Source of the DNA: a virus
Direction: 5' to 3' (one strand)
Virus record (IMG/VR): IMGVR_UViG_3300025085_000171
Coordinates: 1-25,295 of that record
DNA length: 25,295 nucleotides
Under the pieces are notes generated by a model. It was not told the origin of the DNA, ran no database searches, and saw only the letters and a list, made by a program, of their open reading frames with translations. Positions within the stretch are counted from its first letter, which is position 1. Each line of letters opens with the position of its first letter. The translations under genes were made by a program, and so were the position numbers. This document shows, in pieces, positions 17,595 through 23,419 of the stretch.

Positions 17595-18269
17595 ATGATT
17601 CCAGGCGGCATCTCCCCATTACTTATCACATCGAGCACAAGCCAATGGCTAGTAGTTGACACTTGGGATGTCAATGCCCAAGGAAACTCGATGTCTTTCC
17701 CAAACTCACAGTCTGGGGACATGTTCCTCTTTGTGGCATCTTCAGATAACTCACAGCCAAATATTCAAAGCGGAAACGGCGTGAGTGTTATAGAAAGAGA
17801 TCGAGTTAACAGTGTAGGCTACGGTATTTTTGCAGCACCTAATAGTGGGTCAGTAAACTCTATCCCTATGACAGCTGTGCTTCAAGATTTCGATCAAGCC
17901 ATAGCTTTCACGGTTAGAGCGAATAATAATTTCACAAATACAAATGGAGTCACGTATAAAGGAGATAGTCTTAGAGCTACAGGATCGGGAAATACTCCAA
18001 GCCATGACAATCTTTCCTCAAACTATTCCGCAAATTCATTAGCACTTCAGCTCGTCTTTTGGAATCGTGACAATGTAAATAAAAATAGATGGTTTCCTCC
18101 TTCAGGGGCGACTTTGATAGAGTCTTCAACAAGCGGGAGTAACACAGGGTCGTTAGCAGTTTCCTTTCAACCGATTGGAGCAGCAGGCAGCTATTCGTGG
18201 GGTGCATGGGGGCAACTAAACGTGTCAGATGACTGGGTAACGGTACTGGTTGAGATCATTGAGCCATAA
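17595..18269 (+). CDS. Tail-associated structural protein, unknown
   Basis: 224 aa, nine bases after the fibre gene. The opening IPGGISPLLITSS resembles short attachment sequences of cyanophage virion proteins. The rest is strand-rich and polar (SQWLVVDTWDVNAQGNSMSF, DMFLFVASSDNSQ, AIAFTVRANNN, SLALQLVFWNRDNVNKNRWF, WVTVLVEIIEP), with the alternation of a jelly-roll or lectin-like beta sandwich. A tip or accessory adhesion protein partnered with the fibre is plausible, but no specific family is recognised. It is the last structural gene before the lysis block. The alternative, a secreted or cytoplasmic protein, is less likely given its context. Confidence 0.62.
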   Translation: MIPGGISPLLITSSTSQWLVVDTWDVNAQGNSMSFPNSQSGDMFLFVASSDNSQPNIQSGNGVSVIERDRVNSVGYGIFAAPNSGSVNSIPMTAVLQDFDQAIAFTVRANNNFTNTNGVTYKGDSLRATGSGNTPSHDNLSSNYSANSLALQLVFWNRDNVNKNRWFPPSGATLIESSTSGSNTGSLAVSFQPIGAAGSYSWGAWGQLNVSDDWVTVLVEIIEP

Positions 18270-18408
18270 AACTATCGGTCAACATACTCTCGAAAACTGG
18301 AAGCGCGTTAAGCAAGCGTTAGAAGAGGCAGGGAAGACAGACTGCATGTTTTACAAGCGTGCAGTTGCAATCTTGTCTGATAGGCCAGACCCTTTAGACT
18401 TGAAATAA
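18259..18408 (+). CDS. Small 49-aa protein with TTG start, unknown
   Basis: The frame from TTG 18259 to TAA 18406-18408 encodes a well-formed small protein: SHKTIGQHTLENWKRVKQ, then ALEEAGKTDCMFYKRAVAIL, ending SDRPDPLDLK. It is helical and charged with no membrane span. The start overlaps the end of the structural gene by 11 bases, and the stop lies 14 bases before the next start. An upstream TTG at 18250 is an alternative start. Normal codon-like composition and tight packing in the only gap between tail and lysis genes argue that it is real. The function is unknown. Confidence 0.65.
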   Translation: MSHKTIGQHTLENWKRVKQALEEAGKTDCMFYKRAVAILSDRPDPLDLK

Positions 18409-18422
18409 CAAGGCTAGGATTC

Positions 18423-18689
18423 GTGATTGAAATTTACGCTGCGATCCTAGGCGCGTCCATTGGTATAGCTGGGATGAGTGTCTCTGGGTTTACTAGGCGA
18501 ACCAGCGAAAGCCGTGAAGCGGTTATTCGCCTCACCGCTGGTGTCGAGTCTATTGCGACAAAACTTGAAGACTTGCATCAGGACATGAAGGCGGAAAAAG
18601 TTCAGGCCAATGCTGATCGCCGTGAAATTTACGAACGCCTGAATGATCACGGGAACCGTATAAGTGTCCTAGAAGCCGGAAAGGATTAG
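18423..18689 (+). CDS. Membrane-anchored coiled-coil protein, lysis-cassette candidate
   Basis: 88 aa with a GTG start; AGGA lies just upstream. Residues ~4-24 (IYAAILGASIGIAGMSVSGF) form one membrane span. Residues ~30-85 form a long charged helix with heptad-like spacing (VIRLTAGVESIATKLEDLHQ, ending IYERLNDHGNRISVLEAG). A single anchor followed by a coiled coil is the layout of inner-membrane spanin components and some holin-associated proteins. The gene sits upstream of the endolysin. Whether it is a holin, a spanin-like protein or a regulator cannot be decided from sequence. I have seen similar proteins in cyanophages without an assigned function. Confidence 0.72.
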   Translation: MIEIYAAILGASIGIAGMSVSGFTRRTSESREAVIRLTAGVESIATKLEDLHQDMKAEKVQANADRREIYERLNDHGNRISVLEAGKD

Positions 18690-18715
18690 AATTTACCTGA
18701 ACTGATGGATTACCG

Positions 18716-18865
18716 ATGGGCATCGAAGAAATCTTGGCATCACCAATTACGTGGATCGTTATAGCAGCAGCTTCTGAAGTCATCGCGCTATCCCCCTTGC
18801 GTGAAAACAGCCTGGTGCAGCTTATCTTCCATGCACTCGCGTCGTTAAAAGAAAAAAAGCGCTGA
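18716..18865 (+). CDS. Small single-span membrane protein, holin candidate
   Basis: 49 aa from ATG 18716 to TGA 18863-18865. The sequence begins MGIEEILASPITWIVIAAAS, continues EVIALSPLRENSLVQLIFHA, and ends in a lysine/arginine-rich tail (SLKEKKR). One hydrophobic helix (about residues 9-28) is followed by an amphipathic helix and a positive C-terminus, which fits a small class III-type holin or pinholin, or another small inner-membrane protein. The phrase AASEVIALSPL is one I associate with short conserved cyanophage proteins near endolysins. Its place between the coiled-coil protein and the endolysin supports a lysis role. Direct evidence for pore formation is lacking. Confidence 0.72.
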   Translation: MGIEEILASPITWIVIAAASEVIALSPLRENSLVQLIFHALASLKEKKR

Positions 18866-18885
18866 TCCCCGCTGACGGGCGGTGG

Positions 18886-19077
18886 TTGCTGAGATTCTCG
18901 ACAAGATCACCGCTCGAAGGCGTAAGGCGAGAAATTAAACGCCGTAAGTTCGAGGCCACGTTAAAGCCTCGGGTTGATGCTGAGGTTGAGCGATGGCATG
19001 AATCACAGCCACCAGCAATGCCGCCACCCGAAATCGACGACCTACACATCAAATCACCCTGGAATGACGAATATTAA
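18886..19077 (+). CDS. Small basic protein upstream of the endolysin
   Basis: 63 aa from TTG 18886 (preceded by a GGCGGTGG run that could act as a ribosome binding site). The frame is open further upstream, so the start is uncertain. The N-terminal half is strongly basic and helical (EGVRREIKRRKFEATLKPRV), followed by a proline-rich linker (SQPPAMPPPEIDD) and a short tail HIKSPWNDEY. Its last 14 bases overlap the endolysin start at 19064, so the two genes are coupled. Charge and context could fit a cytoplasmic partner of the lysis proteins, but there is no family match. The function is unknown. Confidence 0.6.
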   Translation: MLRFSTRSPLEGVRREIKRRKFEATLKPRVDAEVERWHESQPPAMPPPEIDDLHIKSPWNDEY

Positions 19078-20113
19078 GCCGATAACGCTTGAGCAGCTTT
19101 TCCGTTACTACAAAGCGCTCCCACATCAGGCCGCAGCAATTCAAGAGTTAGAGGCGGATCTAAGCAAAAACGGCTATGAAGTCGCGATGCGTCGCGATCG
19201 GGGATGGTTCGCGGTCTGGAGCCAGTCTGGAAAGCAACCAGATCCACCACAGGCATTTGACAACACTTGGGACGGAGTTCTCGCTGCGGCCAGACATGCC
19301 GGGGCAAAGTTTCCCGATGTCGCAGCAGCTCAATGGGCACTTGAAAGTGGATGGGGCGAACACACGTCGGGGAAACACAATTACTTCGGATTGAAGGGAT
19401 CCGGCACAGCCGCAACCACGCGGGAGTTTCTGGGCGGGCAATGGGTCACGATCACCGACAAGTTCATCGATTTTCCATCGCTGGCTGCCTGCATCGAGTA
19501 TCTTGTGTCGCGCTGGTATAAGGACTATCGGCAGCATCATGGCGTGAACCGAGCCATGACACGCGATGAATGCGCGCAGCTGCTTGTGAGCGAGGGCTAC
19601 GCCACCGACCCTGAATACGCCAGCAAGTTGGTCTCAATCATGGATAGAGCTGCAGTCAAGAGTAAGCCTGCAGAAGAGAAACCACGCGAGATTGCGAAAA
19701 TACGGCCCGGCTCACCATTCAGCACCCGGCTGACCCCGCATATCACGCTGGGTGAATTTGCGCTCGGTCGAGAGGAACGGCGTTTTGAGCACCAGTATCA
19801 GGTTGATATGGCCGCTGAGCTGGCGGCATTCCTAGAGCGTGTCCGCGTCAAGTTTGGGAACAAGCCGATCGTTATCACGTCTGGCTACAGACCACCAGCA
19901 ATCAATCGATCAGTCGGCGGAGCTAGCGGGTCAGAGCACTTGTATCCACCAGGCGCTGGCGCTGTGGATTTTTATGTGCAAGATACTGACATTTATGCCG
20001 TACAAGAATGGTGTGACCAAAATTGGCCATACAGTCTCGGTTATGGTGCAAACCGTGGATTTGTCCACCTCGGCATAAGAAAAGGCGGTCCAAGAGTACG
20101 CTGGGATTACTGA
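19064..20113 (+). CDS. Two-domain endolysin: glucosaminidase plus peptidase M15
   Basis: 349 aa from ATG 19064; the frame is open upstream to 18974, but that part is antisense-like shadow of the previous gene. The N-terminal ~60 residues (LPHQAAAIQELEADL, YEVAMRRDRGW) are a small unassigned domain. Residues ~66-215 are a FlgJ/GH73-like muramidase-glucosaminidase: AAQWALESGWGEHTSG with likely catalytic E94, then NYFGLKGSG. Residues ~225-349 are a zinc D-Ala-D-Ala peptidase of the M15 type, with ligands H292 (SEHLYPPGAG), D302 (AVDFYV) and H335 (FVHLGI). Together they cut both glycan strands and peptide stems of the host wall. No signal peptide is visible, so export depends on a holin. Confidence 0.92.
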   Translation: MTNIKPITLEQLFRYYKALPHQAAAIQELEADLSKNGYEVAMRRDRGWFAVWSQSGKQPDPPQAFDNTWDGVLAAARHAGAKFPDVAAAQWALESGWGEHTSGKHNYFGLKGSGTAATTREFLGGQWVTITDKFIDFPSLAACIEYLVSRWYKDYRQHHGVNRAMTRDECAQLLVSEGYATDPEYASKLVSIMDRAAVKSKPAEEKPREIAKIRPGSPFSTRLTPHITLGEFALGREERRFEHQYQVDMAAELAAFLERVRVKFGNKPIVITSGYRPPAINRSVGGASGSEHLYPPGAGAVDFYVQDTDIYAVQEWCDQNWPYSLGYGANRGFVHLGIRKGGPRVRWDY

Positions 20114-20125
20114 TTCGCTTCGTTC

Positions 20126-20644
20126 ATGACTGTGCTTTCTGATCTTGAGATTATTTCACTGTGCTCCAGTGGAGCGATCGAAGATTGGTCTGAAGATCTG
20201 ATCAACCCGGCCTCGCTTGATGTAAGGCTGGGCAGTGGATTGATGATTGAAGTCGCAGGGCAGAAAGACCTGCTCCATGTTGACATCTCCAGCCGGACAG
20301 AAAAGAACCCTTATCGGTTGACCCCAGGCGAGTTCGTCTTGGCCGAGACTCACGAAACTTTTAAAAAAATACCTGATCACATTTGCGCTCAGTTTGCGCT
20401 GAAATCAAGCAGGGCTAGGGAGGGATACGAAAACCTTCTTGCCGGGTGGATAGATCCAGGCTTCTGCAACAGCAAACTTACCCTTGAATTAGTGAATGTA
20501 AGGCGTCATTACGACCTTCCGCTATACCCTGGCTTGAAAATAGGGCAGATCATCTTTATGAGGATGAGCGAGGTTCCTCTGAAAAGTTACTCGAAAACGG
20601 GTCGCTATAACGGCGACGTAGGGGTCCAGGGCAGTAAAGGTTAA
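20126..20644 (+). CDS. dcd: dCTP deaminase
   Basis: 172 aa. Converts dCTP to dUTP and ammonia, the first step toward dTTP in this route. Family motifs are clear: NPASLDVRLG (27-36), FVLAETHETFKKIP (70-83), SSRAREG (94-100), AGWIDPGF (106-113) and LTLELVN (118-124) with likely catalytic Glu121. PLYPGLKIGQIIF and the C-terminal YNGDVGVQGSKG lid complete the picture. Length is close to bacterial Dcd. A bifunctional dCTP deaminase/dUTPase is possible, since no separate dUTPase is seen in the window. The gene lies 12 bases after the endolysin on the late strand, while thyX, the partner enzyme, is on the opposite strand. Confidence 0.92.
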   Translation: MTVLSDLEIISLCSSGAIEDWSEDLINPASLDVRLGSGLMIEVAGQKDLLHVDISSRTEKNPYRLTPGEFVLAETHETFKKIPDHICAQFALKSSRAREGYENLLAGWIDPGFCNSKLTLELVNVRRHYDLPLYPGLKIGQIIFMRMSEVPLKSYSKTGRYNGDVGVQGSKG

Positions 20645-20688
20645 GCTACCTTCTTGGCTACCATTAGGAAGCCTGATGACGGCAGTGA

Positions 20689-21321
20689 GTGACAGCTGAG
20701 TTCAGGCAGTGTCGAAGAAGCAGTCTGTGCCGGGAGTACCTCAGCACAGACCTAATGAAGCATGAAAAAAATGGATGGGTATGCGATCCTCACATGTGCC
20801 CCCGGAGGGTGCCGGAAAGTAATAATTCTTATCAAGTCGAAAAACGCTATCTGACAACAGCGAGAATCATGTTTCTAACCTCGGCCAAAGAGGACCAAGA
20901 CCCTGAAGAGTTTAGTGAAATATTTGCATCAAGACTAGAAGAGCTGACTGAGGAGATAGTAAGTTTTGACCTAGAAGTTGTGCCGTTAAATGGCGGTTTT
21001 ATTGGTCATGAGATCATAGGGTCCGAACTTGTACCTAAAAAAGCAAGCAAACACAGGTTCAGAAAGCAGATTTTAGACGAATGGGATAATCGCTGCGCCT
21101 ACTGCGGCCAGCCCGGTGACACGCTGGATCACATTCTTGCTAGATCTAAAGGCGGCAGTATGAGCGTCACTAATAATCTCTTATGCTGCTGCAGGTTTTG
21201 CAACGGATCCAAGAGCGATAAACCTGTATGGGAATGGTTTAGGGCGCAGCTTTTTTGGAGTCAAGAACGTGAAGACCATATCAAATACTGGATGGAGCAT
21301 GGAACTTTGGATCAGCCATAG
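20689..21321 (+). CDS. HNH endonuclease with N-terminal four-cysteine motif
   Basis: 210 aa with GTG start (an in-frame TGA lies just upstream). The C-terminal domain holds CAYCG (C136, C139), DTLDHILARSKGG (D147-H148), TNN (N162/N163) and CRFCNGSKSDK (C168, C171, N172, K175), the standard zinc-bound HNH nuclease layout. The N-terminus has C8, C14, C32 and C37 (CX5C...CX4C), an extra zinc-ribbon-like element. Residues 60-115 are helical linker. In phages such genes are often free-standing homing-type or packaging-associated nucleases; this one sits alone at the end of the late block, far from terminase. Its 3' end overlaps a - strand gene by 41 bases. Confidence 0.87.
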   Translation: MTAEFRQCRRSSLCREYLSTDLMKHEKNGWVCDPHMCPRRVPESNNSYQVEKRYLTTARIMFLTSAKEDQDPEEFSEIFASRLEELTEEIVSFDLEVVPLNGGFIGHEIIGSELVPKKASKHRFRKQILDEWDNRCAYCGQPGDTLDHILARSKGGSMSVTNNLLCCCRFCNGSKSDKPVWEWFRAQLFWSQEREDHIKYWMEHGTLDQP

Positions 21322-21535
21322 AAGGCATCATGTGATACAAATAAGTCTTTGCACGACAGAAATCATCTGAATACCTGCAAATAGCTCCCCCCGGGCTGCA
21401 AGATCGGTAGTAGACGCCTTGCGTGCTGTCATTCAAAACCTCAATATAAAAACCATTGCCAAAATCTATAGCCCAGCTGGGTACATCAGTCGTTGATCCA
21501 AAAAGCTGAACATTGGCTCGCAAATCTTCCGCCAC
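21281..21535 (-). CDS. Small hypothetical protein at the 3' end of the minus operon
   Basis: 84 aa. The GTG start at 21535 is chosen because GGAGG lies nine bases upstream (21549-21545); a longer frame reaches 21559 but lacks such a site. It begins AEDLRANVQLFG and continues SWAIDFGNGFYIEVLN, VYYRSCSPGGAICRYSDD, CRAKTYLYHMM. Three cysteines and aromatic strands suggest a compact beta-rich fold; no family is recognised. The first 50 bases overlap the end of the upstream gene, and the last 41 are antisense to the HNH gene. It is the last gene in the minus-strand chain. Confidence 0.6.
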   Translation of the reverse strand: MAEDLRANVQLFGSTTDVPSWAIDFGNGFYIEVLNDSTQGVYYRSCSPGGAICRYSDDFCRAKTYLYHMMPSMADPKFHAPSSI

Positions 21536-21794
21536 TTGATTTCCCCTCCGCAAAACCAAGGCTGCATTCTGATTGTACTAACTTCCAGTGCAGGCACTGC
21601 CAGCAATACGGTTTCGGATTAGCGACTGCACGTAAATCAGCATAAAGTTGCTCGCCCTGCAATATTGCGCTTTCGACATCTGTTGCATTTAAAGCTATCT
21701 TAAAAGTGTCGTATTCAGTGGCAATGGTTGCAAGCCATTCTCCGGTTTTGTCGGAAATATTTAATTTGCCAGAGTGAGAGCGATGACTTGTCAT
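21486..21794 (-). CDS. Small four-cysteine (zinc-ribbon-like) protein
   Basis: 102 aa. The N-terminal ~55 residues are a strand-helix unit (TGEWLATIATEYDTFKIALN, LQGEQLYADLRAVANP), followed by C64, C67, C77 and C95 in PYCWQCLHW, ECSLGF and GRFASQCSAFW. This spacing (CX2C, X9, C, X17, C) is consistent with one zinc site. I recall similar small proteins in cyanophage early regions but no known function. The start ATG overlaps the previous stop in an ATGA, and the 3' end overlaps the next gene by 50 bases. A nucleic-acid-binding or host-takeover role is only a guess. Confidence 0.72.
   Translation of the reverse strand: MTSHRSHSGKLNISDKTGEWLATIATEYDTFKIALNATDVESAILQGEQLYADLRAVANPKPYCWQCLHWKLVQSECSLGFAEGKSSGGRFASQCSAFWIND
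21543..21549 (-). promoter_or_regulatory. Ribosome binding site that decides the start at 21535
   Basis: GGAGGGG on the - strand, ending nine bases before GTG 21535. It lies inside the coding sequence of the upstream gene, so the downstream gene can be translated by re-initiation. It is one of the strongest Shine-Dalgarno matches in the window. Confidence 0.6.
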
Positions 21795-21964
21795 TTGAGA
21801 CGATCAAGAAATGAGGCTTTTAACTCTTGCGCTGACGCACGTGCGTCTGACTCAGTTTGCTCTGGATTGCCCCAATAAACAACTTTTCCGTCAAAATACC
21901 AAGGGGTGAAGTATGAATCCACCCCATATGCGATTAGTTTTACGCCTGTGCCTGAAGCGTCCAT
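21791..21964 (-). CDS. Small hypothetical protein (57 aa)
   Basis: The frame from ATG 21964 to TGA 21793-21791 encodes a protein-like sequence: MDASGTGVKLIAYGVDSYFT, then PWYFDGKVVYWGNPEQTESD and a helical, charged C-terminus (AQELKASFLDRLK). Its stop overlaps the start of the four-cysteine protein (ATGA), which supports it as a genuine member of the operon. It is the first gene after a 118-base gap containing a hairpin. No family is recognised. Confidence 0.7.
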   Translation of the reverse strand: MDASGTGVKLIAYGVDSYFTPWYFDGKVVYWGNPEQTESDARASAQELKASFLDRLK

Positions 21965-22016
21965 AGTGAGTGCTAGAGTCCTTGTTCAACTTGATTCCGA
22001 GGAGTCATCTTGTCCC

Positions 22017-22037
22017 GATGCGCATGGGGAGCGCATC
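22017..22037. other. Inverted repeat in the largest minus-operon gap
   Basis: A perfect 7-bp inverted repeat pairs GATGCGC (22017-22023) with GCGCATC (22031-22037) around a 7-base loop. It lies in the 118-base gap between the SH3-like gene and the 57-aa gene. There is no T run after it on either strand, so it is not a typical terminator. It could be an operator, an RNA-processing site or a 5' leader structure for the last three genes. The gap (21965-22082) holds no convincing gene. Confidence 0.4.
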
Positions 22038-22082
22038 AACTAAGCCATGCAGGCGCGAGAGCCGGTGGCATCCCCTTTTAAC

Positions 22083-22379
22083 TCAGTCGTGATTTAAGAT
22101 CACGTCTTGCTCTAAGGACTGAAGCTCTGAAGCAGCGCATAGTCTCATTTGGTCGTGCTCGGATGATGAGTTGAAGCCATCCCAGCGAACGGCGAGATAC
22201 TTGCGCTGATGGCCGTCTTTTCTGGTTTTGGTCCTAAGCTCTGTTACCGTGCCAATCCTCGACGAATATCGACGCTGATTCTCTGGCTTAACAGCAATGC
22301 CAAGATGAATGCGAGGTTTTTCCGCAACTCGATCGCCAACGGAGAACTTGAACGGTGTGCGGCGTGATTCTTTTGTCAT
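22083..22379 (-). CDS. Small SH3/KOW-like hypothetical protein
   Basis: 98 aa from ATG 22379, which overlaps the thyX stop (ATGA); the frame is open upstream but that part lies inside thyX. The core FSVGDRVAEKP, SSRIGTVTELRTKTRKDGHQ and YLAVRWDGF reads like a small SH3-type barrel as in KOW-motif proteins (GDRV...GTV...V-W). It ends with a polar helix (ASELQSLEQDVILN). Such barrels bind RNA or protein. Similar short proteins occur in cyanophages. The coupling to thyX suggests co-expression, not a shared pathway. Confidence 0.7.
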   Translation of the reverse strand: MTKESRRTPFKFSVGDRVAEKPRIHLGIAVKPENQRRYSSRIGTVTELRTKTRKDGHQRKYLAVRWDGFNSSSEHDQMRLCAASELQSLEQDVILNHD

Positions 22380-23101
22380 GGTGCTAAGCGGGCCTTGCCC
22401 CAGCGATTTTTTGTGTACCAGTCGTGAACTGGTGGGATCCACTCTGCGAAATGCGGCATCATCAACTGGCACATCTGATGAATTTCTATCTGCGCATCCG
22501 CCTTGCCCCGCAGGTCGAGGAAGTGCATAAGGCTGCGCAGGTTGAACGTTACGACAAAATGCTGTCGGTAATCAAACGGCAGCACTCCTCTAACGTGCTC
22601 CTCTGATATGCCAGCATCAAGAGCTTCCTTGTAACGCCGGGCTGAATCCTCGCAGTGCTGCAGATCCTTGGCCCGTAGCCGCTCGTCGTATGTATATCGC
22701 TTGCCCTGGCGATTGGTGTAATCACCAACAGGTCGCAGGTAAAAAGCTTCCTCGACATCGACAACGCCCTCAGCTACAGCAGCGATTCGCTGGCCGGTAT
22801 AGCGCATGGACTGAACGTCCCAGCTGGTGCCCACCCTGTGAGTCCGAGCTTGTTGGATTACCGAGTGAGGGAAATAGCCAACAGCAAATGTGATACTGGC
22901 GTGTTCCAGTGGGCCGTAATGTCCGCGACCTCCCAAAAGCAGGTGCTTTACGATTCGATCACCAGCGTCTGGCTCGCTCAGTGGTTCGTCATGGAAGACC
23001 CAGCCCTCGCTGTAGTCCTGATGCATCGCCTGCCAGCAAAGTGTTGCAGGATCCTTGGTCTGACTTAAAACGCCAACCTGGAAATAAGGGTCAATTTGCA
23101 T
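22376..23101 (-). CDS. thyX: FAD-dependent thymidylate synthase
   Basis: 241 aa. Makes dTMP from dUMP using methylene-tetrahydrofolate, FAD and NADPH. Seen in the sequence: HYGPLEHASITF (61-72), the ThyX signature region QQARTHRVGTSWDVQSMRYT (83-102), and a C-terminal FNLRSLMHFLDLRGKADAQ (about 188-206) that completes the flavin/dUMP site in this family. The signature is the variant seen in cyanobacterial ThyX, RTHR followed by eight residues before the serine, where the classic motif is RHR-X7-S. ATG 23101 has GGAG seven bases upstream. It overlaps neighbours on both sides (11 and 4 bases). With dCTP deaminase it would raise dTTP supply for phage DNA synthesis. Confidence 0.96.
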   Translation of the reverse strand: MQIDPYFQVGVLSQTKDPATLCWQAMHQDYSEGWVFHDEPLSEPDAGDRIVKHLLLGGRGHYGPLEHASITFAVGYFPHSVIQQARTHRVGTSWDVQSMRYTGQRIAAVAEGVVDVEEAFYLRPVGDYTNRQGKRYTYDERLRAKDLQHCEDSARRYKEALDAGISEEHVRGVLPFDYRQHFVVTFNLRSLMHFLDLRGKADAQIEIHQMCQLMMPHFAEWIPPVHDWYTKNRWGKARLAP

Positions 23102-23258
23102 CGTTCATCTCCTGTAATAATTTTTTCAGTTCTTCGTCTTCCATTGAATCTACAGCTGACAGGAAGCCAGCTGTTATAGCTTGCACAAGACGTTGAGGGC
23201 TAACAATGGCTAGCAGCGCAAACTGCAAGCGAGTGTAAACGCCAAATTTAATTTTCAT
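23091..23258 (-). CDS. Small hypothetical protein upstream of thyX
   Basis: 55 aa from ATG 23258 to TGA 23093-23091. The sequence begins MKIKFGVYTRLQFALLAIVS, continues PQRLVQAITAGFLSAVDSME, and ends in an acidic helix (DEELKKLLQEMNDAN). The middle is hydrophobic and amphipathic but not a clear membrane span. The start overlaps the upstream stop (ATGA) and the end overlaps thyX by 11 bases, as expected for a real gene in this chain. No family is recognised. Confidence 0.7.
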   Translation of the reverse strand: MKIKFGVYTRLQFALLAIVSPQRLVQAITAGFLSAVDSMEDEELKKLLQEMNDAN

Positions 23259-23419
23259 TGGTCATGCATCTCCAGTACATGCTGAATCCCGCGAATGTAA
23301 CCGTCCCAGTAACGGGAATCGCCTTGGCGGCGTTGAAGACTTTTTTCATAGTTGTTGTAGCCGTCAATCAAAAGGCGTTTGACTGACTCGATACTGACTT
23401 CAAGTTGCTTTTCATTCAT
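23255..23419 (-). CDS. Small hypothetical protein (54 aa)
   Basis: The frame from ATG 23419 to TGA 23257-23255 encodes MNEKQLEVSIESVKRLLIDG, then YNNYEKSLQRRQGDSRYWDG and YIRGIQHVLEMHDQ. The composition is normal and the protein is probably all-helical. The start overlaps the previous stop by eight bases, and its own stop overlaps the next start (ATGA), so it is embedded in the translationally coupled chain. The function is unknown; I see no cysteine, histidine or nucleotide-binding motif. Confidence 0.7.
   Translation of the reverse strand: MNEKQLEVSIESVKRLLIDGYNNYEKSLQRRQGDSRYWDGYIRGIQHVLEMHDQ

Noticed and set aside
18974-19063. Upstream extension of the endolysin to 18974
   Set aside because: The extra residues are histidine/serine/proline-rich shadow of the 63-aa gene; ATG 19064 gives the expected N-terminus (ITLEQLFRYYKALPHQAA).
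21965-22082. tRNA-like stretch on the - strand (TGGCTTAGTTGA resembles a D-arm; 7-base hairpin loop)
   Set aside because: No matching acceptor stem or T-arm sequence, and the loop lacks the uridine before the anticodon. The hairpin stem is 7 bp where an anticodon arm has 5.
22380-22472. Upstream extension of the SH3-like gene to 22472
   Set aside because: It would lie inside thyX in another frame; the ATG at 22379 overlapping the thyX stop fits the operon pattern.
20126-23101. HNH gene as part of an intron or intein in dcd or thyX
   Set aside because: Both enzyme genes are intact with all key motifs, and no split exon or self-splicing structure is apparent.
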